A stretch of DNA of 8,201 nucleotides from CAYQAE01 sp964415445 [NCBI: uncultured archaeon] (GCA_964415445.1 CAYQAE010000081.1:1-8201); one strand, 5' to 3'. Positions 1 through 7,263 are shown, counted from the first letter of the stretch. Notes: generated by a model not told the origin, from the sequence alone. Program-made: numbers and translations.

Positions 1-151
1 GTTTACTTTTTTTTAATAATTCATCCATTTTTTTAAGTATAGCTAATTTTTGTATGATTGCTTGTCTTGCTACAGCAGACCAATTTATATCAGAGTAATG
101 ATCCATTTGTCCCTTTAATTCTTTTGGAATTGCTAAAGTTAAACTTACCAT
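1..151 (-). CDS. VapB-like ribbon-helix-helix antitoxin, 3' end cut by window edge
   Basis: The first 50 residues of a small DNA-binding antitoxin are visible; the gene runs off the left edge. The protein opens MVSLTLAIPKEL, the beta strand that pairs in a ribbon-helix-helix dimer. Helix A follows (KGQMDHYSD), then helix B with the motif INWSAVARQAI. The same INWSxxARxA motif occurs in the vapB at 4066-4296, so the two are paralogues. Antitoxins of this family repress their own operon and neutralise a PIN-domain ribonuclease (VapC). A toxin would be expected just beyond position 1 but cannot be seen. The start is supported by the ribosome binding site AAGGTGAT at 162-155 and a TATA box at the expected distance. 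The family call is strong; pairing with a toxin is inference. Confidence 0.8.
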   Translation of the reverse strand, partial: MVSLTLAIPKELKGQMDHYSDINWSAVARQAIIQKLAILKKMDELLKKSK

Positions 152-200
152 ATTATCACCTTACGTATATTATGTATGTTACGTTTGAAATATTTAAAGG
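152..200 (-). promoter_or_regulatory. Promoter, ribosome binding site and possible operator of the left-edge vapB
   Basis: Read on the minus strand, a BRE/TATA-like element CCTTTAAATATTTC lies at 200-187. A start of transcription would be expected near 168, giving a leader of about 17 bases. The leader carries AAGGTGAT (162-155), complementary to the archaeal 16S rRNA 3' end and three bases before the ATG. Between TATA box and start lies an inverted repeat, ACGTA at 163-167 and TACGT at 180-184, separated by 12 bases. It is well placed for autorepression by a ribbon-helix-helix protein. The promoter is well supported; the operator is inference. Confidence 0.6.
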
Positions 201-239
201 TTTGGTTTTATTTATGAGTGTTGAAAAATAATATCAGAA

Positions 240-371
240 TTAATGTTTAGCTAATTCTTTTAACAATTTATCATTATTAGCCATTATTCTAGCTAAATGC
301 TCAGTGATATCTATTTCTACTCTTTTTGGTTTGCTATTTTTGTTTTCATCTTTTTCCAAATCACTCACCAT
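240..371 (-). CDS. Hypothetical 43-residue protein (small ORF)
   Basis: An uninterrupted ATG-to-TAA frame encodes 43 residues. The N-terminal half is hydrophilic and lysine/glutamate-rich (MVSDLEKDENKNSKPKR). The second half, from about residue 18, looks like a single amphipathic helix (EIDITEHLARIMANNDKLL). No cysteines, signal peptide or membrane segment are visible, and the family is not recognised. A TATA-like AAATATAAG lies about 40 bases upstream (414-406 on the minus strand), which would give a short leader of about 14 bases. The AGAGG at 401-397 is too far upstream to act as a ribosome binding site. It lies between the PLD-like gene and the left-edge vapB, all on the minus strand. In an AT-rich region an open frame of this length can arise by chance, but the composition and placement favour a real gene. 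Confidence 0.5.
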   Translation of the reverse strand: MVSDLEKDENKNSKPKRVEIDITEHLARIMANNDKLLKELAKH

Positions 372-488
372 TTATAGAATTTATTTTATTGAAGTTCCTC
401 TATTTCTTATATTTCAATTTAGTCTTAATAAATATTTCGTATCTTTTACAAGTAGCGTTTTTTAACCGTATTATACGTTTTTAAAGAA

Positions 489-1178
489 TTAATTAAATAA
501 TTCCTTATTTTTTCGATAACAAGAACGACATACAGGTTTTTTCAATGAAGATGAATTAGATTTACCACATATATGACATACGCCATCTTTTTCCACATAT
601 TTTTCGTCTTCAAATTTCTTCCACTTTTTATAATCAGCAAAACAATAGGGATGTTCAGGATTTAACTTGATTTTAGTTCCACAACGAATACAATGTCCTC
701 TAAGATTAGTTTTAGTACTCTTTTTCTCTTCATTTATATTAAAATTAAATTTTTCACTTGTTGTATTAATGTAATCCACTTCTTTCCATGCTTCTTCATA
801 CAATGTTTTATCCTTTGGGTCATCTTTATTAATAAGAACACCCATCTCTTTATTATTAGCCATTGAAAATTCATACAAATTTAGAGATGTTATTATCATT
901 TGTTTTTCATTTGCATAACATTTAGCATGAAGATCTTCATTATATTTTAAAATAACTAATCTTAAATTTTGAAGAAATTTCATTTCTTCTGGTTTTAATT
1001 CTTGTTTACCAAAAATAATTGTGGTTGTCAATTCCTTATTGTTTCTATATGTTAATAGTTCTTTAAAATCTTTAGATAATTTAAGATAAGGTGATATAAG
1101 AACAAGCGTTATCCCTGCATTTTTTATCAAGTCTTCAATTTCTGCTACTGCTTTTCTTGTGTTTAGAAATGTTGCCAT
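489..1178 (-). CDS. Phospholipase D-like (HKD) domain protein with C-terminal zinc-finger region
   Basis: A 229-residue protein with a single PLD-like domain (about residues 5-135) and a cysteine-rich tail (160-221). The HKD signature is H84-A-K86 followed by T97-S98-L99-N100. Position 91, usually Asp, is Glu. One HKD copy per chain suggests that a dimer forms the active site, as in Nuc-type PLD nucleases; nucleic acid is the likelier substrate than lipid, but this is inferred. The tail has cysteine pairs C163/C166, C201/C204 and C217/C220, plus a lone C179 whose usual partner position is D182, so one zinc site looks atypical. There is no signal peptide, so the protein is cytoplasmic. It is divergent from the helicase-nuclease at 1276, with 97 bases between the starts. 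The TATA-like stretch at 1203-1218 implies a near-leaderless start at 1178. The family is clear; the reaction is not. Confidence 0.85.
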   Translation of the reverse strand: MATFLNTRKAVAEIEDLIKNAGITLVLISPYLKLSKDFKELLTYRNNKELTTTIIFGKQELKPEEMKFLQNLRLVILKYNEDLHAKCYANEKQMIITSLNLYEFSMANNKEMGVLINKDDPKDKTLYEEAWKEVDYINTTSEKFNFNINEEKKSTKTNLRGHCIRCGTKIKLNPEHPYCFADYKKWKKFEDEKYVEKDGVCHICGKSNSSSLKKPVCRSCYRKNKELFN

Positions 1179-1275
1179 AGAACATACTAAACACCAAAAT
1201 AGAGATAAAAATATGTGTAACTTTTATCTAACTCTATATTCTATCAATAAAATAACATAAATTTGAGGCAGTAAA
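1179..1275. promoter_or_regulatory. Divergent promoter region between the PLD-like gene and the helicase-nuclease
   Basis: These 97 bases must carry both promoters. On the minus strand an AT-rich TATA-like element (ACACATATTTTTATC, 1218-1204) lies about 30 bases before the ATG at 1178. On the plus strand CTTTTATCT (about 1221-1229) is a candidate TATA box. GAGG at 1265-1268 lies 7 bases before the TTG at 1276 and supports that start. An in-frame TGA at 1264-1266 excludes any start further upstream for the helicase. The candidate TATA boxes almost touch, so the two genes could be co-regulated or mutually exclusive; no clear operator repeat is visible. Confidence 0.45.
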
Positions 1276-3906
1276 TTGAGTATAAACGATGAGAAACAAA
1301 AAATCATAAATGAAGATGGAAACGTATTGGTTACTGCAAATCCAGGAACAGGTAAAACTAGACTTTTGGCTTATAAATACCTAAATCTTATAAAAAATGG
1401 TTACTCTGCAGAGGATATACTCTGCCTAACTTTTACTGAAAAAGCTAAAAAAGAGATGGAATCAAGAATTTTACAAGCACTTAAAAAAGCTGAAATTAAA
1501 ATTGACCTCTCAAATCTTAATGTTTTTACATTCCACTCCTATGCCCTAAACTATATTGATGAATCCGAAATTTTAAATTCAAACTTACTTAGATATGCAA
1601 TTTTTAGCTACATAAGAGACCATCAAATGCTAAATTATGGAGATGATTATCTTATTTCAAAAATTGTTCCAAAGATGGAAAATTTAATGCGCTATCTAAA
1701 GAGCTTTGGAATTAAACCCCAAGATATAGATATCGAAGCTTCAAAGAAATATTTGGAAGAAGGAAAAAACTATAGCAGAGAAGAAATTGACAAATTTGCA
1801 GATGATTTCCTATCTATTTTCAAACATTATGAGTCCATAAAATCAAAAAAAGGAGTTGATTACGCAGATCTATTGATTGAATTTATTAATCTAAAAAATC
1901 CACCTCAGTTTGAATATGTGTTAGTTGATGAGTTGCAAGATGTTAATAAAATGGAGGCAGATATTGCACTAAAATCAGCAAAGAAATATTTTGCAGTGGG
2001 AGATAAAAAGCAAGCTATATTTGGATTTCAAGGCGGATCTATTGTTAATTTTGAAAAATTTAGTGATGCACACCAACTAGTCTTATCTGAAAATTTTAGA
2101 AGTACCAATGAAATATTATATTACGGGCGCAAATATTTTTGTCAAAAAACAGAAGATGATATGCACAAAAGTGAGCTTAAAGATCTAAAGAGTGCTAATG
2201 ATAGGTCAGGGAAAAAACCACAAATCTATGATGTTGAGCGCGATAAATTATTCTCCACAGCATGCGATTTATTAAAATCATTGGATGGAAAAACTGCAAT
2301 TATCACACGTACCAATTACCAGATTATGGAATTAGCAAAAGAGATGAAAGATAGAGATATCGATTATTCTTCTACCTTTTTTTCAGCATCTGCTGATGCT
2401 AAAGATCATATTATTGCATTTTTAAAAGGTGTATTTAGTCAAGATGTAGATGATGTTAAAAATGCTATGTTTACTCCCTTCTTTCCCTGTTCGCTGCAAG
2501 ATGCTTTTGCTCTAACTGATAGAGAAAATTTAGAAATTGATCATATCTTTCAAAAAGTTCCTGAATTTAAAAATTTGAGAGACTCAGTAAAAACTGTTGA
2601 AGATGTTAATAAATTATTTCAAGAGACCATTATACCAATTTGTGTAAGCTATGGTAGAGAATATATGTATGCTGCAATTTCGATCAATACTGCCTACAAA
2701 GACGCACTTCATGATTTAGATAATAAAAATATGCATTCAATAATTACTTATCTAAAAACTACAGATTTACTCACCCAAGAATCAGAAATTGAAAAAGATG
2801 TAGTACTAACTACAGTACATAAAGCAAAGGGGAAGCAATTTGATAATGTTATTTATATCCCTTCACAAACTAGAAACAGGTCAAACTTTCAAGATAGGGT
2901 AGTTGAGGGTATTTTAAAATCAAAAGGTATTAATGTTGATGAGGAGTTAGAAGAGGAGAGTCTTCGTATCAATTTTGTAGCATTTAGTCGTGCTATAGAT
3001 AACTTAATTATTTTGACAAACAAAGTTCAAGATTATCTCAACAACTTCAGTGAATTAAAAGAGATTAAACCCACTGAATGTAGTTTAGGTGTATTTGATG
3101 AGAGCAAAAAGAGGGCATTTGATTTATTTGTCAATGGTCAATTTAAAGACGCAAAGAAGTTGTTAGAAGGCAGAGATAGATGGATTTTTGAATATGTTAA
3201 GAATTATTTTTTGAAATTAGATCATATTTCATTTAGCTCTCTACCTGATAATGCCTATGATTATTTTGTCAAAAAGATTTTGAGTTTGCAATATATCACT
3301 GATGCCACAAATTTAGGTTCAAAAGTGCACAAAGCTGCACAAAAGTTGGTTATGGGTGAAGAAATAGAAGTAGATGAAGATATTAGGCCATATGTTAGAA
3401 ATGTTGAGTCATTATTAGCTGAGATTAGAGAAAAATATCCTAAAAATTATGAGTCTGAGAAAAAAACATATGTACCTCTTAGTTCGTTAGGATTTGGGTC
3501 TGATTTGAAATTTTTAGCAATAATTGATGCAGTATTTAGAGATGGAGATAATTATTTGATAGTTGATTGGAAGACCAATAAAAAGAAAAATTCAAAGCAC
3601 AAACAGCAGCTAGAAGCATATAGGCGTACATTTTGTGCTAGGCAGGAGATTGCCCTACAAAATGTTAAGGTAGCTGTAGGTTATGTTGGTCTAAGAAATA
3701 CAATTAATACTGGAAATGTTGAATGTGAGCTAGATTTGAAGCAGCCTACAAAGCGAGCTTTTGGGACATTTTCAAAGAAAGTTAATAGATTATTATCATG
3801 GATAGATGATCCTGATTTATTTTTCAAAGATTTTATCTCCAAAGATAGAAATGATATGCTCTTTAGAAGTGTTGTTGAATTATATCAGAGGGAGATGGGC
3901 GTTTGA
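1276..3906 (+). CDS. UvrD/RecB-family superfamily 1 helicase with C-terminal PD-(D/E)XK nuclease
   Basis: An 876-residue ATP-dependent DNA helicase fused to a RecB-type nuclease, predicted to unwind and resect DNA ends in the cytoplasm. Helicase motifs appear in order: Walker A ANPGTGKT (21-28), Ia around LTFTEKA (51-57), II VDELQD (217-222), III VGDKKQAIFGFQGG (241-254), IV SENFRS (271-276), V LTTVHKAKG (511-519) and VI FVAFSRA (567-573). The nuclease shows H685, E726/E728, D751, D764-W-K766 and Q778-xxx-Y782, the full RecB/AddB-type set, so both activities should be intact. The start is TTG: an in-frame TGA at 1264 blocks extension, GAGG sits 7 bases upstream, and the next Met (residue 61) lies beyond Walker A. 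This looks like a one-chain AddAB-like enzyme, but no AddB or RecC partner is present. A repair role or a defence role is possible. Confidence 0.9.
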   Translation: MSINDEKQKIINEDGNVLVTANPGTGKTRLLAYKYLNLIKNGYSAEDILCLTFTEKAKKEMESRILQALKKAEIKIDLSNLNVFTFHSYALNYIDESEILNSNLLRYAIFSYIRDHQMLNYGDDYLISKIVPKMENLMRYLKSFGIKPQDIDIEASKKYLEEGKNYSREEIDKFADDFLSIFKHYESIKSKKGVDYADLLIEFINLKNPPQFEYVLVDELQDVNKMEADIALKSAKKYFAVGDKKQAIFGFQGGSIVNFEKFSDAHQLVLSENFRSTNEILYYGRKYFCQKTEDDMHKSELKDLKSANDRSGKKPQIYDVERDKLFSTACDLLKSLDGKTAIITRTNYQIMELAKEMKDRDIDYSSTFFSASADAKDHIIAFLKGVFSQDVDDVKNAMFTPFFPCSLQDAFALTDRENLEIDHIFQKVPEFKNLRDSVKTVEDVNKLFQETIIPICVSYGREYMYAAISINTAYKDALHDLDNKNMHSIITYLKTTDLLTQESEIEKDVVLTTVHKAKGKQFDNVIYIPSQTRNRSNFQDRVVEGILKSKGINVDEELEEESLRINFVAFSRAIDNLIILTNKVQDYLNNFSELKEIKPTECSLGVFDESKKRAFDLFVNGQFKDAKKLLEGRDRWIFEYVKNYFLKLDHISFSSLPDNAYDYFVKKILSLQYITDATNLGSKVHKAAQKLVMGEEIEVDEDIRPYVRNVESLLAEIREKYPKNYESEKKTYVPLSSLGFGSDLKFLAIIDAVFRDGDNYLIVDWKTNKKKNSKHKQQLEAYRRTFCARQEIALQNVKVAVGYVGLRNTINTGNVECELDLKQPTKRAFGTFSKKVNRLLSWIDDPDLFFKDFISKDRNDMLFRSVVELYQREMGV

Positions 3907-4030
3907 AGAACATTGAATTGCTTGAGAAATAGATTGTAATTAAGTATTATATTCGTAAAATAAACTATATGGTCATATAAAGGGCTCTATATCAAAAAAA
4001 TTGATTTTAGACTATTTGGATCACATTTCC

Positions 4031-4065
4031 AAAAGGTTTATATTTGTGTATCCACATAATACACT
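4031..4065 (+). promoter_or_regulatory. vapBC promoter with overlapping operator-like inverted repeat
   Basis: AAAAGG (4031-4036) followed by TTTATATTT (4037-4045) is a textbook archaeal BRE/TATA pair. Transcription should begin about 25 bases downstream, close to 4064-4068, so the mRNA is leaderless or nearly so. Immediately after the TATA box lies an inverted repeat, GTGTA (4046-4050) and TACAC (4060-4064), with 9 bases between the arms. Its position over the initiation site suits autorepression by VapB. The remaining stretch from 3907 to 4030 shows nothing recognisable. Confidence 0.65.
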
Positions 4066-4296
4066 ATGATAGAAATGCCAAATATAACACTTTCACTACC
4101 GAGTGAATTGCATAAATTTGTAAAAAGACATAATGAAATAAATTGGAGCGAAATTGCAAGGCGAGCTTTTTTTATCCAAGCTCAAAAACTTAAAGTAATG
4201 GATAAAATAGTTAAAGATAGTGAATTTACAGAAAAAGATGTTGCTAATTTAGATCATAAAGTAAAAGAAGGACTTATGAAAAGGTTCACTCAATGA
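4066..4296 (+). CDS. vapB: VapB-type antitoxin, ribbon-helix-helix
   Basis: A 76-residue antitoxin of a type II toxin-antitoxin pair. From the second Met it reads MPNITLSLPSEL, the beta strand of a ribbon-helix-helix fold. The helices that follow carry the motif INWSEIARRAF (about residues 25-35). The C-terminal third is acidic and basic in alternation (SEFTEKDVANLDHKVKEGL) and matches the toxin-wrapping tail seen in archaeal VapB proteins. It should bind the operator at 4046-4064 as a dimer and block the VapC active site. Two starts are possible, ATG at 4066 (leaderless) and ATG at 4075; the second fits the family N-terminus better, while the first fits the predicted transcription start. Its stop overlaps the vapC start by four bases (ATGA, 4293-4296), implying translational coupling. 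Confidence 0.85.
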   Translation: MIEMPNITLSLPSELHKFVKRHNEINWSEIARRAFFIQAQKLKVMDKIVKDSEFTEKDVANLDHKVKEGLMKRFTQ

Positions 4297-4703
4297 GAGT
4301 TATAGTAGATACTAATCAAATAATTGCAGCACTCATAAAGAAAGGAAAAACGCGGAAGATAATTTTATCAATAAATTTTGAATTTTACACATTAGATTAT
4401 GTTTTAGAAGAAGTTAGAAAACATATGGATTATATTGTTAAAAAGGCAAAATCAACTACTCAAGATATTGAACTTTTGTTTACTCTTTTTATGGAAAATA
4501 TAACTATAATATCAGATGATCTTGTTAAAAAGAATATGAATCAAGCTATTGAGATCATGAAAGATATTCACATAAATGATGCCCCTATTCTTGCTTGTGC
4601 CCTATCAACACCTAATGAAGGGATATGGTCAGACGATGGTCATTTTCAAGAACAAAATAAAGTTAAGGCATGGACTACAAAAGACATTTTAAGTATGTTA
4701 TAG
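4293..4703 (+). CDS. vapC: VapC-type PIN-domain toxin (ribonuclease)
   Basis: A 136-residue PIN-domain protein, the usual length for a VapC toxin. The acidic metal-binding residues are visible: D6 in VIVDTN, E39/E40 in VLEEVRKH, D96 in HINDAPI, and D114/D115 in WSDDGHF. VapC toxins are Mg2+-dependent endoribonucleases that cleave tRNA or rRNA and arrest growth when the antitoxin is lost. All catalytic positions are present, so the toxin looks active. It is translated from an ATGA overlap with vapB and shares its promoter at 4031-4045. The gene ends 26 bases from the convergent helicase gene. The RNA target cannot be read from the sequence. Confidence 0.9.
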   Translation: MRVIVDTNQIIAALIKKGKTRKIILSINFEFYTLDYVLEEVRKHMDYIVKKAKSTTQDIELLFTLFMENITIISDDLVKKNMNQAIEIMKDIHINDAPILACALSTPNEGIWSDDGHFQEQNKVKAWTTKDILSML

Positions 4704-4729
4704 TAATTAGAATAAAATTTACTAGCTCT

Positions 4730-5700
4730 TTAAATATAATTTTCAATTTTATTTAGTGCTAAAGATGCACTCTCCCTATTATAGTCTTTTTTATCATTTT
4801 TTGAAATAGACTTCAAGACTAATACTGCTCTTTTATCCCCAATTTTACCTAAAGCACTTATAGCATACTGTCTCACTTGGGCTTTTGAACTCTTTAATAG
4901 TTCAACTAAATAAGGGACAACATCATATATATCTGGTTTTAGGTGCGCTAATTTTGCACAAGCAGATGCAGCTAATCTTCTGTCATTGTATTTTTCGCTT
5001 TGCAAATAACCAATAAGTTTAGGAATGTCTTTTCTTTTTCCTCTCTCTCCAATTAAAAATGCTGGATTTGATTTTTTAGATTTTTCTCTCGATGATTTTG
5101 ATTGTTTCTTTCCACAATATGGGCAATATTTAAAATCATCTTGTACTTCTTTTTCACAATTAAAGCATTTTTGCGTTATATTTCTATTCAAATTCAGTAT
5201 CAAAAAATTAGATCTATCAAGAAATTTTCCAGGGATTTCTTTTATAAATTGAGATTCATTTCCAATTTCACTAATTAAAAATAACTCCTCTTTTGCTCTA
5301 GTTAATGCAACATAAAATAACCTTCTCTCCTCTTCCATAAGTAGCTCAAAATTGCTTTTTTTAATTATTTGAAAGATTCTATCAGTATCTCTAACATTAG
5401 GAAAACCAGTATATCCCCCAGTTAGGCCAATTATAAATACTATTTTTGCCTCCAGACCCTTTGCTTTGTGGATAGTAGTGATTTTTATACCTAATTTTTT
5501 TAGTTCTTCATAATATCTTTGATATGCATCTGAAGTTCTTGTTCTTGTCAGAACAAGGATATCTTCTTTTTCATATCCATTGTCTAATATTTTCTTTGAG
5601 TTTTCAATTACTGTTTCAACTCCATCTTCGGATTCTTTTTCAGCACAATAGAGGTAAATTTTTTTCCCTTCTTGATTAAAAGCACTTATTTTTTTGTCTA
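4730..5700 (-). CDS. Helicase IV-like UvrD helicase, C-terminal part: motifs V-VI, zinc ribbon, HEAT-like repeats
   Basis: This frame continues the helicase of 5698-7263 after a one-base frame change. In numbering of the joined 844-residue product it holds motif V (TTIHKAKGLEAK, H599), a GFP turn typical of helicase IV relatives, and motif VI (FYVALTRAK, 650-658). A zinc ribbon follows (C700-xx-C703, C714-xx-C717), then about three HEAT-like alpha-helical repeats (745-777, 780-810, 812-841), each with a helix pair and the RxxAxxALxKI pattern. HEAT repeats usually mediate protein binding. Between 5700 and 5339 the frame has no ATG, GTG or TTG. The first possible start, ATG at 5338, would give a 202-residue protein that contains only motif VI and the tail. 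It was therefore probably not built as a separate gene. Whether it is expressed depends on the frame change. Confidence 0.8.
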
Positions 5701-5713
5701 TTTTATGTTCTCA
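5698..5713 (-). other. Frame change splitting the helicase IV-like gene (one-base loss at an AAAA run)
   Basis: On the minus strand the upstream frame reads GAG AAC ATA AAA TAG and stops at 5700-5698. The downstream frame is closed by a TGA at 5713-5711 and open from 5710 onwards. Both frames are thus open together only at 5710-5701, which pins the change to these ten bases. One extra A in the AAAA run at 5704-5701 joins the halves without disturbing any motif. A lysyl-tRNA on AAA could also slip back one base onto another AAA when the next codon is the stop TAG. Genuine mutation, sequencing error and programmed -1 frameshifting remain open. Confidence 0.85.
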
Positions 5714-7263
5714 GTCCACAGCTTTTTGGGTTTGCGGCTTTCATTGTTTTTTATGACTTCATTTGATGCATTTACAATTGTGGTATTACTTCTATAGTTA
5801 ATATCAAGTTTTATCACTTTAGAGTTTTCAAAAAAATTCTCAAATTTCAAAATGTATTCTACATTGGATCCTCTCCAACCATAAATACTTTGCCAGTCAT
5901 CTCCAACACAAAAAAGTTGATTATCGTCTTTTAGTATATATTTAAGCAATCTTACTTGTAATGTATTTACGTCTTGGAATTCATCAACTAAAATATGTTT
6001 GAATTTATCTTGCAGCTGATTTTGAATATCTTTATGATTTTTAAGTAAAGAAATTGTCCTAATTATTAAATCATTGAAATCTAAATAAGAATTATCTACA
6101 CAATAATTTTTATATCCATAAAATAGTGGTTTTGCAAGTTGATAAAAATCTCTTACTCTTCTATGCTTGTCTTCCAAACCCCTATCATATATAATATTGA
6201 AATCTCTATTTTCTACTTTTATTTTGTCTATTAACTTTTTTGTATCCAAAATAAATTGTCTTTTGTATTTTTCATATCCTCTAAACTCTTTTACAATATT
6301 AAGGGGTGAAACATTTTTTAAATCACGATCAATATGGGAAGCTATTCGCTCATACATTACTTTGTTGAATTCATTACTATCATGAGTTTCTTTTTCATGT
6401 ATTAATACATATTTATTTCCTGATTCTTTCATATCTCTTTCCTTATCTTTTAGAGGATAACTTAGCTTACTAATATGTTCTAGGTATACATTTGCTTCTT
6501 TAATAAAAAAATCAGGTCTAAATTCAAAAGTTCCTGGTGCAATTTCAGGTTCATAGTAATATTCAATATCGTGCCTATATAACCAATCGGCTATATCTCT
6601 TTCAGATTTGGATTTTACACGATCCCCTTTTAGTGTAGTATATGGATTTGGATAATCTACTCTGCCTAATTTATGTATTTTTCTTATTTTATCTATATAG
6701 TGATCTAAAATATATCTCTTAAGTTTGAAGAGATATTCACGATTTTCACATTCAATTAAGACTAATTTATGGATAACTTCTTCAGGAGTTTCATTTGCAA
6801 TTTTTTTTGGATCAAAATCTTCATTTGAAACATGATCAATCAACAATCTAAAACGATTATCAAACTCTTTTGCACCATATTTACGTATAAGAGAGTAGCA
6901 AAGACCATGAAAAGTTTTGATGGTTATATTTGAAAGCCAAGGATATTTTTTAACATATTCCCTTCTTTTTGAATCTTTTTCTTTGTTTGAAATTTTTTTA
7001 TCAAAAATGATTTTTTTATATTCATCTTTTTTATCTGCTTTAAGAATTAATCTATCAATCATTTCATCTGCTGCGTTTCTTGTAAATGTTATCGCTAAGA
7101 TATTATTAGGTGCAACATTTTTTTCTGAAATGAGATATAAAATTTTTTGTAATAGAGTTTTTGTTTTTCCAGATCCAGCACCAGCTAAAACAAGTAATCG
7201 TCTATCTTCACTAATTACAGCTTCTTTTTGCTTTAAATTTAACTCATCTAAATATGAATTCAT
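5698..7263 (-). CDS. Helicase IV-like UvrD helicase, N-terminal part with inserted PD-(D/E)XK-like nuclease domain
   Basis: A 521-residue frame with the front half of a superfamily 1 helicase motor: Q motif LNLKQKEAV (9-16 region, Q12), Walker A AGAGSGKT (27-34), Ia ITFTRNAADEM (58-68), Ib TFHG (117-120), II VDEFQD (426-431), III VGDDWQSIYGWRG (453-465) and IV NYRS (489-492). Between Ib and II lies a nuclease-like insert (about 215-295) with E221, E238/E240, D251 in RPDFF and E262 in LEHISK, a pattern of helicase IV relatives. The expected lysine of ExK is replaced, so activity is uncertain. The frame ends at TAG soon after motif IV; motifs V and VI lie in the next frame (4730-5700), so this part alone should not be a working helicase. 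The gene follows the HhH-GPD gene by 44 bases and may share its transcript. Confidence 0.85.
   Translation of the reverse strand: MNSYLDELNLKQKEAVISEDRRLLVLAGAGSGKTKTLLQKILYLISEKNVAPNNILAITFTRNAADEMIDRLILKADKKDEYKKIIFDKKISNKEKDSKRREYVKKYPWLSNITIKTFHGLCYSLIRKYGAKEFDNRFRLLIDHVSNEDFDPKKIANETPEEVIHKLVLIECENREYLFKLKRYILDHYIDKIRKIHKLGRVDYPNPYTTLKGDRVKSKSERDIADWLYRHDIEYYYEPEIAPGTFEFRPDFFIKEANVYLEHISKLSYPLKDKERDMKESGNKYVLIHEKETHDSNEFNKVMYERIASHIDRDLKNVSPLNIVKEFRGYEKYKRQFILDTKKLIDKIKVENRDFNIIYDRGLEDKHRRVRDFYQLAKPLFYGYKNYCVDNSYLDFNDLIIRTISLLKNHKDIQNQLQDKFKHILVDEFQDVNTLQVRLLKYILKDDNQLFCVGDDWQSIYGWRGSNVEYILKFENFFENSKVIKLDINYRSNTTIVNASNEVIKNNESRKPKKLWTENIK

Noticed and set aside
4701-4724. Inverted repeat TAGTAA-N12-TTACTA in the 26-base convergent spacer
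   Set aside because: Six AT-rich base pairs with a 12-base loop make a very weak hairpin without a T tract directly behind it; chance is likely, so it was not called a terminator.
5025-5252. Plus-strand open frame of 75 codons
   Set aside because: It is antisense to the zinc ribbon and following linker of the helicase, with no ribosome binding site or recognisable domain.
4730-5338. Independent gene for a 202-residue zinc ribbon/HEAT protein starting at ATG 5338
   Set aside because: The start falls inside helicase motif VI context, and the same frame continues upstream through motif V to 5700, so this is the tail of a broken helicase rather than a separate gene.
5695-5704. Classical -1 frameshift heptamer at the helicase break
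   Set aside because: No X-XXY-YYZ heptamer is in the correct frame and no strong downstream stem is evident; only simple slippage on AAAA is possible.
6167-6385. Plus-strand open frame of 72 codons
   Set aside because: It is antisense to the helicase and serine/leucine/phenylalanine-rich, as expected of the complement of a lysine/glutamate-rich gene.
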